Positions 8,404 through 17,970 of a DNA stretch of 64,000 nucleotides are shown here, piece after piece. The number at the start of each line of letters is the position of its first letter. Positions within the stretch are counted from its first letter, which is position 1. The notes under the pieces were generated by a model. That model had not been told where the DNA came from. It did no database searches and saw only the letters and a program-made list of their open reading frames with translations. The stretch is from the NCBI RefSeq assembly GCF_008360935.1, contig NZ_SRXO01000008.1:62001-126000 (forward strand). Direction: 5' to 3'. The DNA comes from Siccirubricoccus phaeus (GTDB taxonomy: Bacteria > Pseudomonadota > Alphaproteobacteria > Acetobacterales > Acetobacteraceae). The translations under genes and the position numbers were made by a program.

Positions 8404-9629
8404 GGCCGCACCAGCGGGCAGCCGCCCTCGTTCAGCGGGCGGAAGGCCTGCTCGCCCGGGATGGTGGCCAGGATGCGGTAGAGATCCCAGGGGCTGGAGG
8501 AGTCCGCCGGCTTCTTCACCTCCATCAGATGCACGTCATGCACGTGCCGGCCATCCGCGCGCACCCGGCCGCCATGGGCGAAGACGTCGTCCACCGGCAG
8601 TTCCCGCATCTTCGCCGCGACCGCCATCGCCTCATCCGTGCCGGCGGCCTCGATGGCTTTCAGCCAGTGGCGCACGCCGGAATAGACGCCAGCCTGGTAC
8701 TGCGTCGGCATCCGGCCCTGGTGGCGTTCGGCGAAGCGGCGGGCGAAGGCGCGGGTCTCCTCGTTCTGGTCCCAGTACCAGCCATCCACCAGGACGACGC
8801 CCTGCGCCGTCTGCAGGCCCAGCGCCTTCACATCGGTGATGTTGACGAAGAAGCCGACGAGGCGCTGGCCCTGCCGGGTGAGCCCGAACTCACCCGCCTG
8901 CTTGATCGCGTTCACGGTATCCGCGCCGCCATTGGCGAGGGCGACGACCTGCGCGCGAGAGGCTTGCGCCTGCAGCAGGAAGGAGGAGAAGTCCGGCGTG
9001 TTCAGCGGGTGGCGCGCCCGGCCGAGCACCCGGCCGCCCTCCGCGGTCACCACCGCCTCGGAGCCGCGCTCATTGGCGTAGCCGCCCTCGTAATCGACGG
9101 TCAGGTAGTACCAGCTCCGGCCGCCTTGCTGCATGACGGCGCGGGTGATGCCGGAGGACAGGGCATAGCTGTCCAGCACCCAGTGGAAGCCGACCGGCGA
9201 GCATTGCCGGCCGGTGAGTTCGGTGGTGACGGCGGAGGTGTTGATGATGATGCGGTTGCGTTCCCGCCCCACCTGCTGCACGGCCAGCGCGACGGCACTG
9301 TTCGGCATGTCGATGACCATGTCCACGCGGTCCGTGTCCACCCAGCGGCGGGCCAGGGCGGCGCCGACATCCGGCTTGTTCTGGTGGTCGCCGCCCACCA
9401 CCTCGATCGGCTTGCCGAGGGCGCGGCCGCCATTGTGGTCCTCCGCCGCCATGCGCGCCGCGATGACGGAGCCGGGGCCGGCGAAATCCGCATAGGGGCC
9501 GGAGATGTCGGTGAGCACGCCGACGCGCACCACGTCATCCGAAACCTGGGCGCCGGCAACCTGGACACCGGCGGCAAGGGGCGCAAGGCACAGGGCAAGC
9601 GCGCAGGCCGCGCCGCGAAGCAGGGACAT
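8400..9629 (-). CDS. Branched-chain amino acid-type ABC transporter substrate-binding protein
   Basis: 409 residues. The signal peptide (residues 1-28, ending AGAQ) is followed by a type I periplasmic binding fold of the LivJ/Peripla_BP_6 kind: VRVGVLTDISGPYADFAGPGS at the N-terminus, a VVGGDHQNKPDVG segment, and a C-terminal DVHLMEVKKP segment typical of this family. These bind amino acids, amides or aromatic acids for ABC uptake. No permease or ATPase genes are adjacent. It forms a two-gene operon with the overlapping dehydrogenase gene downstream. Confidence 0.9.
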   Translation of the reverse strand: MSLLRGAACALALCLAPLAAGVQVAGAQVSDDVVRVGVLTDISGPYADFAGPGSVIAARMAAEDHNGGRALGKPIEVVGGDHQNKPDVGAALARRWVDTDRVDMVIDMPNSAVALAVQQVGRERNRIIINTSAVTTELTGRQCSPVGFHWVLDSYALSSGITRAVMQQGGRSWYYLTVDYEGGYANERGSEAVVTAEGGRVLGRARHPLNTPDFSSFLLQAQASRAQVVALANGGADTVNAIKQAGEFGLTRQGQRLVGFFVNITDVKALGLQTAQGVVLVDGWYWDQNEETRAFARRFAERHQGRMPTQYQAGVYSGVRHWLKAIEAAGTDEAMAVAAKMRELPVDDVFAHGGRVRADGRHVHDVHLMEVKKPADSSSPWDLYRILATIPGEQAFRPLNEGGCPLVRP

Positions 9630-9829
9630 CCATTTCCTCCGTCGGTTGCGCCTTCCGGCGCTTGGCGGAAGATGCTACACCATCGCGCCCCGGATGCCAG
9701 CCCGGCCCCGCTTCGCCGGTCCGGCGCTGCCTGTTCTGGTTCCTTGCCCGGCGCTGCGTCGCCGGCCCGGCCCGGCCTGCCCTGCCTCAGCCTTCCGGCC
9801 CGCTCCGCGTTTCCTCACGCGGCCCGGCG

Positions 9830-10696
9830 TCAGGAAATCTGCAGCTCCTGCAGTACCGCCTCCAGCTCCTGGAAGCTCGGCATGGCATGGGTGGGCACGG
9901 TCTTGCGCCCGGCCTCCACCGCCACCTGCGGCGCATTGCCATGCAGGTGGGAGACGATGACGGCGCGGATCACCTCGTAATACAGGGCCTCCTCCTCCAC
10001 CACGCCCTTCAGCCGCGCGGCCATCGGCCCCATCATGCCATAGGCGAGGAGGATGCCGAGGAAGGTGCCGACCAGCGCGCCGCCGATCATCCCGCCGAGC
10101 ACCACGGGCGGCTGGTCGATGGAGGCCATGGTCTTGATGACGCCGAGCACCGCCGCGACGATGCCGAGCGCCGGCAGCGCATCCGCGATGGCCTGCATGG
10201 CATGGGAGGCGTGCAGCTCCTCATTCGTCCGCTTCTTCAGCTCCCGCGCCATGATGTCCTCGATCTGGTGCGGGTCGTCGGCATTCATGCCGACCATGCG
10301 GAGATAGTCGCAGATCATCGCGCAGGCGGTCTTGTCCGCGGCGATGCCCGGGAATTTCTGGAAGGCGGCGCTTTCCTCCGGCTTCTCGATATGCGGCTCC
10401 AGCGCCATGGCGCCCTTGGACTGCGCCAGGCGGACGAACCAGTAGAGCAGGGCGAGCAGGTCCGTGTATTCGTGCTTGTGGAATTTGCAGCCCTTCACGA
10501 TCTTTCCGAAGCCGCCCAGCACATGCTTGATGTCGTGCGGGCTGTTGGACATGACGAAGGCGCCGATCGCCGCCCCGCCGATGGTGATCATCTCATGCGG
10601 CAGGGAGTGCAGGATGACGTCGAATTTGCCGCCGGCGATGACATAGCCGCCGAAGACGCAGGCGAGCAGGAAGACGAGGCCGCCGATCGTGGTCAT
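9830..10696 (-). CDS. motA: Flagellar motor stator protein MotA
   Basis: 288 residues. The N-terminus MTTIGGLVFLLACVFGGYVIAGG and a second membrane helix precede a cytoplasmic domain (residues ~50-165), followed by two more helices with the conserved ALPALGIVAAVLGVI and GGALVGTFLGILLAYG segments. With MotB it forms the proton-driven stator that turns the flagellar rotor. The start overlaps the motB stop by 4 bp (ATGA), which indicates coupled translation in a motB-motA order, the reverse of the enteric arrangement. No other flagellar genes are in the window. Confidence 0.95.
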   Translation of the reverse strand: MTTIGGLVFLLACVFGGYVIAGGKFDVILHSLPHEMITIGGAAIGAFVMSNSPHDIKHVLGGFGKIVKGCKFHKHEYTDLLALLYWFVRLAQSKGAMALEPHIEKPEESAAFQKFPGIAADKTACAMICDYLRMVGMNADDPHQIEDIMARELKKRTNEELHASHAMQAIADALPALGIVAAVLGVIKTMASIDQPPVVLGGMIGGALVGTFLGILLAYGMMGPMAARLKGVVEEEALYYEVIRAVIVSHLHGNAPQVAVEAGRKTVPTHAMPSFQELEAVLQELQIS

Positions 10697-11799
10697 GGGG
10701 TTCCCGGAGCCGCGGCGGAAGGTGGAGCAAGGGGCGGCGCGGCGCGCAGCAGGGTGATGGCCACGCGGCGATTGGCCGCGGCATTGGGCTGGTCGGGCAG
10801 CAGCGGGTCGCGGTCGGCATTGCCGGTGACGCTGCGCAGCCGCGCTTCGCCGATGCCGCTTTCCACCAGGATGCGGCGCACCGCATTGGCGCGCTCGGCG
10901 GAGAGTTCCCAATTGCTGCGTTCGCCGCCGCGGAAGGGGGTGGAATCGGTGTGGCCGGCAATGGCCAGGGCATTGGGCAGCCGGGCGGCGATCTGCGCCA
11001 CGCGCTGGATCAGCGCCCGCGCCCGGTCGTTCGGCGTGGCGCCGCCCACCGGGAACATCGGCTGGCGGTCGGCATCGAGGAGCTGGATGCGCAGCCCCTC
11101 CGGCACCTGGTCGATGCGGAGCTGGCGGGCGAGCTCGGCCAAAGCGGGGTCGTCGCGGACGGCGGCGCGCAGCTCCTCGGCGGCCTGCTCGAAGGCGGCG
11201 GCCTCGCGCCGCGCGGCCTCGGCGCGGAATTCGGCATCGGTGATGCCGTCCGGCCGGCTGCCGCCGAGATTGCCATCCGTGGTGCCGGGGGTCTGGAGAG
11301 CGCCCTGCAGGGCGCCTTGCGGCGTGCCCATCGGCGGCGCGGCGCCGGGCGGCGCGGTGCTGGCCTGGTTGGGGCCGAGGCCGGCCTCGCCGGGGATGGG
11401 GTGGTCGGTCGGGGCGCCGGGGCCGGATTGCGGCGCCTGCTCCGCCTCCTCCTCCTCATCCAGGTCGACGCGGGCGGGGGAGGGGCCGCGCTCCACCCGC
11501 AGCAGGGTGGTGCTGCTGGACATCTCCCCGGGCGCGTTCGGCGTGGCGCCGCCGAAGGGGGCGCCGGAGCCGGTGGCGTTGCGGCCAAGGACGTTGGTGG
11601 GGGAGAAATAGTCGGCGAGGCCGCGGCGCTGCTCCTCCGAGGTGGCGTTGAGCAGCCACATCAGCAGGAAGAAGGCCATCATGGCGGTGACGAAATCGGC
11701 ATAGGCCACCTTCCACGCGCCGCCATGATGCGCGTGGCCGCCTTCCTCATATTTCCGGACCACGATGGTGGCGCCGTCCCGCTTGCCTCTGCCCGCCAT
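10693..11799 (-). CDS. motB: Flagellar motor protein MotB
   Basis: About 368 residues. A cytoplasmic lead with HAHHGGAWKVAYADFVTAMM is followed by one membrane helix containing the proton-carrying aspartate (YADF). A long Pro/Ala/Glu-rich linker (about residues 90-190) leads to an OmpA-like peptidoglycan-binding domain (IAGHTDSTPF and ANRRVAITLL). The start at 11799 (MAGRGKRDG) resembles usual MotB N-termini and has AGGAG 12 nt upstream; an alternative start at 11826 adds nine residues. The linker is longer than in enteric MotB, as often seen in alphaproteobacteria. Confidence 0.93.
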   Translation of the reverse strand: MAGRGKRDGATIVVRKYEEGGHAHHGGAWKVAYADFVTAMMAFFLLMWLLNATSEEQRRGLADYFSPTNVLGRNATGSGAPFGGATPNAPGEMSSSTTLLRVERGPSPARVDLDEEEEAEQAPQSGPGAPTDHPIPGEAGLGPNQASTAPPGAAPPMGTPQGALQGALQTPGTTDGNLGGSRPDGITDAEFRAEAARREAAAFEQAAEELRAAVRDDPALAELARQLRIDQVPEGLRIQLLDADRQPMFPVGGATPNDRARALIQRVAQIAARLPNALAIAGHTDSTPFRGGERSNWELSAERANAVRRILVESGIGEARLRSVTGNADRDPLLPDQPNAAANRRVAITLLRAAPPLAPPSAAAPGTP

Positions 11800-12116
11800 G
11801 TCCCGGCCATGCTCCTGCGCGGGCATCTTGCCGGGCGGGGCTTAAGAGACCGTTTGAGGCCGGCGGCGGGCCGGCGCGCCACCGGCCCACCGCCCCCGGC
11901 GCCCGGCGATGCCCGCCCCGGGGCATGCGGGCCGCTGCCGGCATGGGCAGGCTGCCCTTGGAATGGGCAGGGCGGCGGCGGGGCAGGGCCCAATCCCCCC
12001 CGGAGGGCCCCGCCAGGGGGTGGCACGACCCTTGCGAAACCCCTGGCGGGTCCGCCGGGAGGCGTGGGCCTTCGTCATCACACGGCACAAGCCAGGTCTC
12101 CGGGAGACGCCTTGCC

Positions 12117-13733
12117 ATGACCCTCAGGCGTGCAATCTTTGCTGCCTGCATCGCCAGCCTGCCCCTGCTCGCCGCCGGCCCCGCCGCGGCGCAGGGCACC
12201 ATCCGCATCGGCATGACCGCGGCGGACATCCCGCTGACCCATGGCCAGCCCGATCAGGGTTTCGAGGGCAACCGCTTCACCGGCATCCCGCTTTACGACG
12301 CGCTGACGCATTGGGATCTGTCCGCGGCCGACAAGCCTTCCACCGTCATCCCCGGCCTTGCCACGGAGTGGGCGGTGGATGAGGCGGACAAGACGCGCTG
12401 GGTGTTCAGGCTACGCCCCGGCGTCACCTTCCATGACGGCTCGCCCTTCAACGCCGATGCGGTGGTGTGGAATGTCCGGAAGGTGCTGGACCGCGAGGCG
12501 CCGCACTACGATCCGCGCCAGGTGGGGCTGACGGCCACGCGCATGCCGGCGCTGCGCCGGGCGGAGAAGGTCGACGAGCTCACCGTCGCGCTTTTTACGA
12601 GCGAGCCGGACAGCCTGCTGCCGATCAACCTGACCAACCTCTTCATGGCTTCCCCCACGCAATGGGAGAAGCTGCGCGCCGCGGCGCCGAACGCCGAGGC
12701 CGCCTGGAACGCCTTCGCCGCCAACCCCGCCGGCACCGGGCCCTTCCGCCTGGTGCGCTTCGTCCCGCGGGAGCGGGTGGAGATGGTGCGGAACGAGAAT
12801 TACTGGGGCGAGAAGGCCAAGGCCGAGCGCATCGTCCTGCTGCCGATCCCGGAGGCGAATGCGCGCACCGCCGCGCTGCTCTCCGGCCAGGTGGACTGGA
12901 TCGAGGCGCCGGCGCCGGATGCCGTGCCGCAGCTCCGCGCGCGCAACATGGTGATCACCCAGAATTTGCAGCCGCATGTCTGGCCCTGGCAGCCCTGCTT
13001 CGTCCAGGGCAGCCCGCTGGCCGATGTGCGGGTGCGACGGGCGCTGAACCTGGCGATCGACCGGGAGGGGCTGAAGCAGCTCCTCGGCGGCTTCATGGTG
13101 GCCCCGGTGGGCACCGTGGCGCCGGGCCATCCCTGGTGGGGCAACCCCGGCTTCCAGATCCGCACGGACAAGGCGGAGGCGCGGCGGCTGCTGGCCGAGG
13201 CCGGCTACGGCCCGAACCGGCGGCTGGCGCTGAAGGTGCAGATCAGCGCCAGCGGCTCCGGCCAGATGCAGCCGCTGCCGATGAACGAATTCCTGCAGCA
13301 GGATTTGAAGGAGGTCGGCATCGACGTCGAATTCGACGTGGTGGACTGGAACACCCTCTTCACCAATTGGCGCCAGGGCTGCACTGCGCCTTCGGCCCGG
13401 GGCGCGCACGCCACCAACGTCTCCTTCGCCGCCATGGACCCCTTCTTCGCCATGGTGCGGTTCTGGGACAGCCGGATGGCGCCGCCGACGAGCAATAATT
13501 GGGGCTTCTTCGACGACCCGAAATTCGACGCCATGATCCGCGAGGCGCGCAACACCTTCGACCCGGCGGCACGCGACGCGGCGCTGGCCCGGCTGCATGC
13601 CGCAGGGGTGGATGAGGCGCTGTTCATCTGGATCGCCCATGACGTGGCGCCGCGTGCCATGGCGCCGCGCATCCGCGGCTTCGTCCAGCCGCAGAGCTGG
13701 TTCGTCGATCTTCGCCTGCCCTATGTGCAGTAA
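12117..13733 (+). CDS. Peptide/nickel-type ABC transporter substrate-binding protein (SBP_bac_5)
   Basis: 538 residues. The signal peptide ends AAAQG at residue ~26. The cluster C binding fold is shown by LATEWAVDEADKTRWVFRLRPGVTFHDGSPFNADAVVWN and GTGPFRLV...VRNENYWG, and by the VRRALNLAIDREGL segment. The family carries peptides, opines or other compounds to DppBC-type permeases. The start at 12117 gives a proper signal peptide, and an upstream extension lacks one. It is the first gene of a three-gene operon with two permeases. Confidence 0.92.
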   Translation: MTLRRAIFAACIASLPLLAAGPAAAQGTIRIGMTAADIPLTHGQPDQGFEGNRFTGIPLYDALTHWDLSAADKPSTVIPGLATEWAVDEADKTRWVFRLRPGVTFHDGSPFNADAVVWNVRKVLDREAPHYDPRQVGLTATRMPALRRAEKVDELTVALFTSEPDSLLPINLTNLFMASPTQWEKLRAAAPNAEAAWNAFAANPAGTGPFRLVRFVPRERVEMVRNENYWGEKAKAERIVLLPIPEANARTAALLSGQVDWIEAPAPDAVPQLRARNMVITQNLQPHVWPWQPCFVQGSPLADVRVRRALNLAIDREGLKQLLGGFMVAPVGTVAPGHPWWGNPGFQIRTDKAEARRLLAEAGYGPNRRLALKVQISASGSGQMQPLPMNEFLQQDLKEVGIDVEFDVVDWNTLFTNWRQGCTAPSARGAHATNVSFAAMDPFFAMVRFWDSRMAPPTSNNWGFFDDPKFDAMIREARNTFDPAARDAALARLHAAGVDEALFIWIAHDVAPRAMAPRIRGFVQPQSWFVDLRLPYVQ

Positions 13734-13780
13734 CGCCTGCGGGGCGGGCCGGCGGCCCGCCCCATTCGAGGAATGACCGC

Positions 13781-14734
13781 ATGATTCTCTACCTGCTCCG
13801 CCGCGTGCTCTACGCCATCCCGATCGCCCTCGCGGTCGGGTTCGTCTGCTTCATGCTGGTGCAGATCGCGCCGGGCGACCCGATCAACGCCATCGTCCCG
13901 CCGGATGCGCCGGCGGATGTGGTGGAGCAGGTGAAGAAGGATTACGGCCTGGACAAGCCGCTGCCGGCGCAATTCGGGCTGTGGCTGTACAAGGTGGTGC
14001 AGGGCGATCTCGGCCGGTCGCTGGCCACCGGAAGGCCGGTCTGGTCGGATCTTTCGACCGCCATCGGCAATACGCTGATGCTGGCCTTCTGCGCCTCGAC
14101 GCTCGGCTTCCTGCTGGGCTGCATCCTGGGGGGGCTGGCGGGAACCTTCCGCGGCTCGGTGCTCGATCGCGGCGCGGTGGGGCTGGCCGTCGCCGGCGTG
14201 TCCGTGCCGCATTACTGGCTGGGCATGGTGATGGTCGTCATCTTCTCCGTGCAGCTCAATTGGCTGCCGGCGATGGGGGCGGGGCCCGGCGGTTCCTCCG
14301 ACTGGGCCTGGGACTGGGACCATGTGAAGCACCTGGTGCTGCCGATGGTCACGCTTTCCGTCATCCCCATGGGCATCGTGACGCGCACGGTGCGCGGCCT
14401 GGTCGCCGAGATCATGAACCAGGAATTCATCACCGCGCTGCGCGGCAAGGGCATGACCCGCGGTGCCATCTTCCTGCATGTGGTGAAGAATGCCGCGCCG
14501 AACGCGCTGGCTGTGATGGGGCTGCAGCTCGGCTACCTGATGGGCGGCTCCATCCTGGTGGAGACGGTGTTCTCCTGGCCCGGCACCGGGCTGCTGCTGA
14601 ACAGCGCCATCTTCCAGCGGGACCTGCCGGTGCTGCAGGGGACCATCCTGGTGCTGGCCATGTTCTTCGTGGCGCTGAACCTGATAGTCGACCTGATGCA
14701 GACGGCGCTCGATCCGCGGATCAAGCGGGCATGA
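13781..14734 (+). CDS. Peptide-type ABC transporter permease (DppB family)
   Basis: 317 residues with six predicted membrane helices. The DppB signature N-terminus MILYLLRRVLYAIPIALAV and APGDP are present, as is the EAA-loop QEFITALRGKGM...FLHVVKNAAPNAL that contacts the ATPase. The end is DPRIKRA. It follows the binding-protein gene by 47 bp. A 27-bp-period tandem array begins just after the stop codon and separates it from the second permease. Confidence 0.93.
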   Translation: MILYLLRRVLYAIPIALAVGFVCFMLVQIAPGDPINAIVPPDAPADVVEQVKKDYGLDKPLPAQFGLWLYKVVQGDLGRSLATGRPVWSDLSTAIGNTLMLAFCASTLGFLLGCILGGLAGTFRGSVLDRGAVGLAVAGVSVPHYWLGMVMVVIFSVQLNWLPAMGAGPGGSSDWAWDWDHVKHLVLPMVTLSVIPMGIVTRTVRGLVAEIMNQEFITALRGKGMTRGAIFLHVVKNAAPNALAVMGLQLGYLMGGSILVETVFSWPGTGLLLNSAIFQRDLPVLQGTILVLAMFFVALNLIVDLMQTALDPRIKRA

Positions 14735-14748
14735 TCCGCGGAACCATC

Positions 14749-14910
14749 TGCGCATGTTGCCGCGCTCTTCCGTCCGTGCGCAGCGCTGCGTGGCTACCAT
14801 CCGCGCGCATTGCCGCGCGGCTTCCACCCGCGCGCGTTGCCGCGTGGCTACCATCCGCGCGCGTTGCCGCGTGGCTACCATCCGCGCGCGTTGCCGCGCG
14901 ACGTCTCAAG
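14749..14910. repeat. 27-bp-period tandem repeat, six units, between two permease genes
   Basis: Units start at 14749, 14776, 14803, 14830, 14857 and 14884; the 14830 and 14857 units match perfectly (gcgcgcgttgccgcgtggct plus accatcc). The array is flanked by a 10-bp direct repeat, tcaagcgggc, at 14721-14730 (end of the first permease gene) and 14906-14915. It lies inside an operon without breaking either gene. Confidence 0.9.
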
Positions 14911-14932
14911 CGGGCCTGAGGAGGGAATACCC

Positions 14933-15844
14933 ATGAGCACCGCCACCACCCCCTCCGCCGCCGAGGCCGAGCTCGCCGTCCAGGCACGCCAGGCCCAGGC
15001 GAAATCCGACGGCTACTGGGCCGGCGTGTGGAAGCGCGTGCGACGGGACCCGGTGACGATCCTCTGCGCCAGCATCCTGCTGCTGATGCTGTTGGCCATC
15101 GTCTTCGCCCCGCTGCTGGCGCCGCACGACCCCTACCAGGGCAGCATGATCCGAAGGCTGCGCGCCATCGGCACGCCGAACTACCCGCTGGGTACGGACG
15201 AGCTGGGGCGCGATATCCTGACGCGCCTGCTCTATGGCGGGCGGCTCTCCTGGTTCATGGGCATCACGCCGGTGGTCTTCGCCTTCATCATCGGCACCAC
15301 CCTGGGCGTCACCGCCGGCTATGTGGGCGGCAAGGTGAACATGGCCATCATGCGCGTCACCGACGTGTTCTACGCCTTCCCCTCCGTGCTGCTGGCCGTC
15401 GCCATTTCCGGCGCGCTCGGCGCCGGCATCTTCAACGCCATCCTGGCGCTGACCCTGGTCTTCATCCCGCAGATCATCCGGGTGGCGGAGAGCGTGACCC
15501 AGGGCGTGCGCAGCCTGGATTTCGTGGATGCCGCGCGGGCCTCCGGCGCCTCCGGCTTCACCATCGTCCGCGTGCATGTGCTGGGGAATGTGCTGGGGCC
15601 GATCTTCGTCTATGCCACCTCGCTGATCTCGGTCTGCATGATCATCGCCTCCGGCCTCAGCTTCCTCGGCCTCGGTACCAAGCCGCCGGAGCCGGAATGG
15701 GGGCTGATGCTGAACACGCTGCGCACCGCGATCTATGTGCAGCCCTGGGTGGCGGTGCTGCCGGGCGCCTGCATCTTCGTCACCTCCATCTGCTTCAACC
15801 TGCTGGCCGATGGGTTGCGCCAGGCGATGGACGTGAAGGGGTGA
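14933..15844 (+). CDS. Peptide-type ABC transporter permease (DppC family)
   Basis: 303 residues. An N-terminal cytoplasmic helix precedes six membrane segments. DppC hallmarks are present: APHDPYQ, YPLGTDELGRDILTRLLYGGR, the EAA-loop VDAARASGASGFTIVRVHVLGNVL, and SFLGLGTKPPEPEWG. It pairs with the upstream DppB-type permease. No ATP-binding subunits follow; the next gene is on the opposite strand, so the operon depends on ATPases encoded elsewhere. The start at 14933 has gaggaggg upstream. Confidence 0.93.
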   Translation: MSTATTPSAAEAELAVQARQAQAKSDGYWAGVWKRVRRDPVTILCASILLLMLLAIVFAPLLAPHDPYQGSMIRRLRAIGTPNYPLGTDELGRDILTRLLYGGRLSWFMGITPVVFAFIIGTTLGVTAGYVGGKVNMAIMRVTDVFYAFPSVLLAVAISGALGAGIFNAILALTLVFIPQIIRVAESVTQGVRSLDFVDAARASGASGFTIVRVHVLGNVLGPIFVYATSLISVCMIIASGLSFLGLGTKPPEPEWGLMLNTLRTAIYVQPWVAVLPGACIFVTSICFNLLADGLRQAMDVKG

Positions 15845-15942
15845 TGCGGCCGGCCCCACGGGTCTGAAAGGTGTCGAGGGGTCCGGGGAGGCTTTCGCCT
15901 CCCCGGTGGAGGTTCGGGGGCAAAGCCCCCGATCTTCCTTCG

Positions 15943-17763
15943 TCAGTTCCTCGCCGGTTCCGCCCCCTCGCCCTCCGCCCGCTCCCGCGCCGGCCGGCGG
16001 GCCAGGGCGAAGGCCAGGCCGACCAGACCGAGATGCGAGAAGGCCTGGGGGAAATTCCCCACCTGCCGCTCGGCCCGCGCGTCGTATTCCTCCGCCAGCA
16101 GCCCGACATCATTGGCCAGGCCCACCAGCCGGTCCAGCACCGCATGCGCTTCCGTCCATCGGCCCTGCAGCGCGTAGACCTCGCCCAGCCAGGCGGTGCA
16201 GGCCAGGAAGGTGCCCTCCCGCTGCGGCGGCAGGCCTTCCACCCGCGGGTCCGGGCGGTAGCGCAGCACCAGCCCGTCCTCCAGCAACTCCTCCTCGATG
16301 GCGCGGACGGTGCCCTGGATGCGCGGGTCGTCGGCCGGCAGGAAGCCGACCAGGGGCATGCGCAGCAGCGCGGCATCCAGGGCAGGGCTGCCATAGCTCT
16401 GGATGAAGCTGCCGCGCTTCGCGTCGAAGCCCTGGGCGCAGACCTCCGCATGCACCTCCTCCCGCAGCGCGCGCCAGGCGGCGATCGGCCCTTCCAGCCC
16501 GTATTCCTCGGCCGCCCGCACCGCGCGGTCGAAGGCGACCCAGACCATGACCTTGGAGTGGACGAAGTGCCGGCGCGGGCCGCGCACCTCCCAGATGCCC
16601 TCATCCGGCTCCCGCCAGATCTGCGCCAGGTGGTCCAGCATCGCCCGGGTCATCGCCCAGGTCTGGCCATTGCCCTGCAGCCCGACATGGCGGGCAGCGT
16701 AGAAGGCATCCACCACCTCGCCATAGACGTCGAGCTGGAGCTGGTTGCTGGCGGCATTGCCGATGCGCACCGGGGCGGCGCCCTCATAGCCCGGCAGCCA
16801 GGGCAGGATCATCTCCGGCGTCCGCCGCTGGCCGTCCAGGCCGTAGAGCGGGCGGACCTGCTCCGCCGTGCCGGCGACGGCGCGCAGCAGCCAGCGGCGC
16901 CAGGCCTCCGCCTCCCCCAGATGCCCGGCGCGGACCAAAGCGTGCAGGGTCAGCGCCGCGTCGCGCAGCCAGCACAGGCGGTAATCCCAGTTCCGCTCGC
17001 CGCCCAGCGTCTCGGGCAGGGAGGTGGTGGGGGCGGCGACGATGCCGCCGGTCGGCGCATAGGTCAGCGCCTTCAGGGTGAGGAGGGAGCGGCGCAGCAT
17101 CTCCGGATGCGGGCTTTCCTCTGCGATCCGGCAGCCGGCCAGCCAGTCCCGCCAATGGTGCTCGGTGGCGGAAAGGGCGGCGGCGGCCTCCACCGGCGGG
17201 CCGGGCGGCTTGTGGGATTCGGTCCAGACCAGGTGGAAGGGCACCGCCTCCCCCGCCGTGACGGTGAATTCGGCATAGGTCCGGCAATTCTCGCCGCGCA
17301 GCGGGACGGGGGTGCGCAGCGCCACCTGGTCCGGGCCGCAGACGGCCAGCAGCGTGCCATCCGCCGCGCGATGCACCCAGGGGATGAGGGAGCCGTAATC
17401 GAAGCGCAGCACCAGCTCCATCGCCATGGCGACGCGGCCGCGGCGGCCTTCCACCAGCCGTACCAGGTCGGCGGCGCCGTTCCGCACCGGCATGCCGTCG
17501 ATGAGGGCCACGCAGCCCTCCGCGGTCTCGAATTCCGTCTCCAGCACCAGGGTGCCGGGGCGGTAGCGGCGGCGTGTGGCGAGGATCTCGTCCTGCGGGG
17601 CGATGCGCCATCGGCCGTGCTCCGGCCCGCCGAGCAGGGCGGCGAAACAGGCGGCGCTGTCGAAACGGGGCAGGCAGAGCCAGTCGATGGAGCCGTCCTT
17701 GCCGATGAGCGCGGCAGTGTGGCCATCGGCGATCAGGGCGTAGTCCTCGATGGGCAGGGGCAT
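15943..17763 (-). CDS. Glycoside hydrolase family 15 protein (glucoamylase/trehalase-like)
   Basis: 606 residues. An N-terminal beta-sandwich (IEDYALIADGHTAALIGKDGSIDWLCLPRFDS) is followed by an (alpha/alpha)6 barrel with GGERNWDYRLCWLRDAALTLHAL, the conserved W-Y-WxRD segment, and a second catalytic-site region EGTFLACTAWLGEVYAL. Bacterial enzymes of this layout hydrolyse trehalose or maltosaccharides; which is not decidable. No signal peptide is seen, so it is cytoplasmic. It lies downstream of the ScfR-type regulator on the same strand but a repeat element separates them. Confidence 0.9.
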   Translation of the reverse strand: MPLPIEDYALIADGHTAALIGKDGSIDWLCLPRFDSAACFAALLGGPEHGRWRIAPQDEILATRRRYRPGTLVLETEFETAEGCVALIDGMPVRNGAADLVRLVEGRRGRVAMAMELVLRFDYGSLIPWVHRAADGTLLAVCGPDQVALRTPVPLRGENCRTYAEFTVTAGEAVPFHLVWTESHKPPGPPVEAAAALSATEHHWRDWLAGCRIAEESPHPEMLRRSLLTLKALTYAPTGGIVAAPTTSLPETLGGERNWDYRLCWLRDAALTLHALVRAGHLGEAEAWRRWLLRAVAGTAEQVRPLYGLDGQRRTPEMILPWLPGYEGAAPVRIGNAASNQLQLDVYGEVVDAFYAARHVGLQGNGQTWAMTRAMLDHLAQIWREPDEGIWEVRGPRRHFVHSKVMVWVAFDRAVRAAEEYGLEGPIAAWRALREEVHAEVCAQGFDAKRGSFIQSYGSPALDAALLRMPLVGFLPADDPRIQGTVRAIEEELLEDGLVLRYRPDPRVEGLPPQREGTFLACTAWLGEVYALQGRWTEAHAVLDRLVGLANDVGLLAEEYDARAERQVGNFPQAFSHLGLVGLAFALARRPARERAEGEGAEPARN

Positions 17764-17847
17764 GCGGGCCTCGTGCGGTGTCGGGTGCCTGGACTCGTTG
17801 GAGGCGCTTCGGTTCCGTTGAGAGGGGCTGCCCCTCTCGAACTCTCC

Positions 17848-17970
17848 CCGCCAAAGGCCGAAGGGCCTTTGGAAACCATGACTCTAGGCGCGACGGCCGA
17901 GACGCAAAACTCAAGGGTTCCAAGGGCCCTTCGGCCCTTGGCGGGCGGGGGTTCGGGGGAGAGGCGCGCC
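17848..17970. repeat. GC-rich multi-hairpin repeat (family C)
   Basis: It contains ccaaaggccgaagggcctttgg and gggttccaagggcccttcggcccttgg, each a strong hairpin. Similar sequences are at 30870-31002 and 39390-39463. Here the repeat overlaps the 3' end of the upstream regulator gene and supplies its last ~15 codons and stop. Confidence 0.8.

Noticed and set aside
14721-14987. Minus-strand frame with RADGSHAAT repeats
   Set aside because: Encoded by the 27-bp array between permease genes; not a protein gene.
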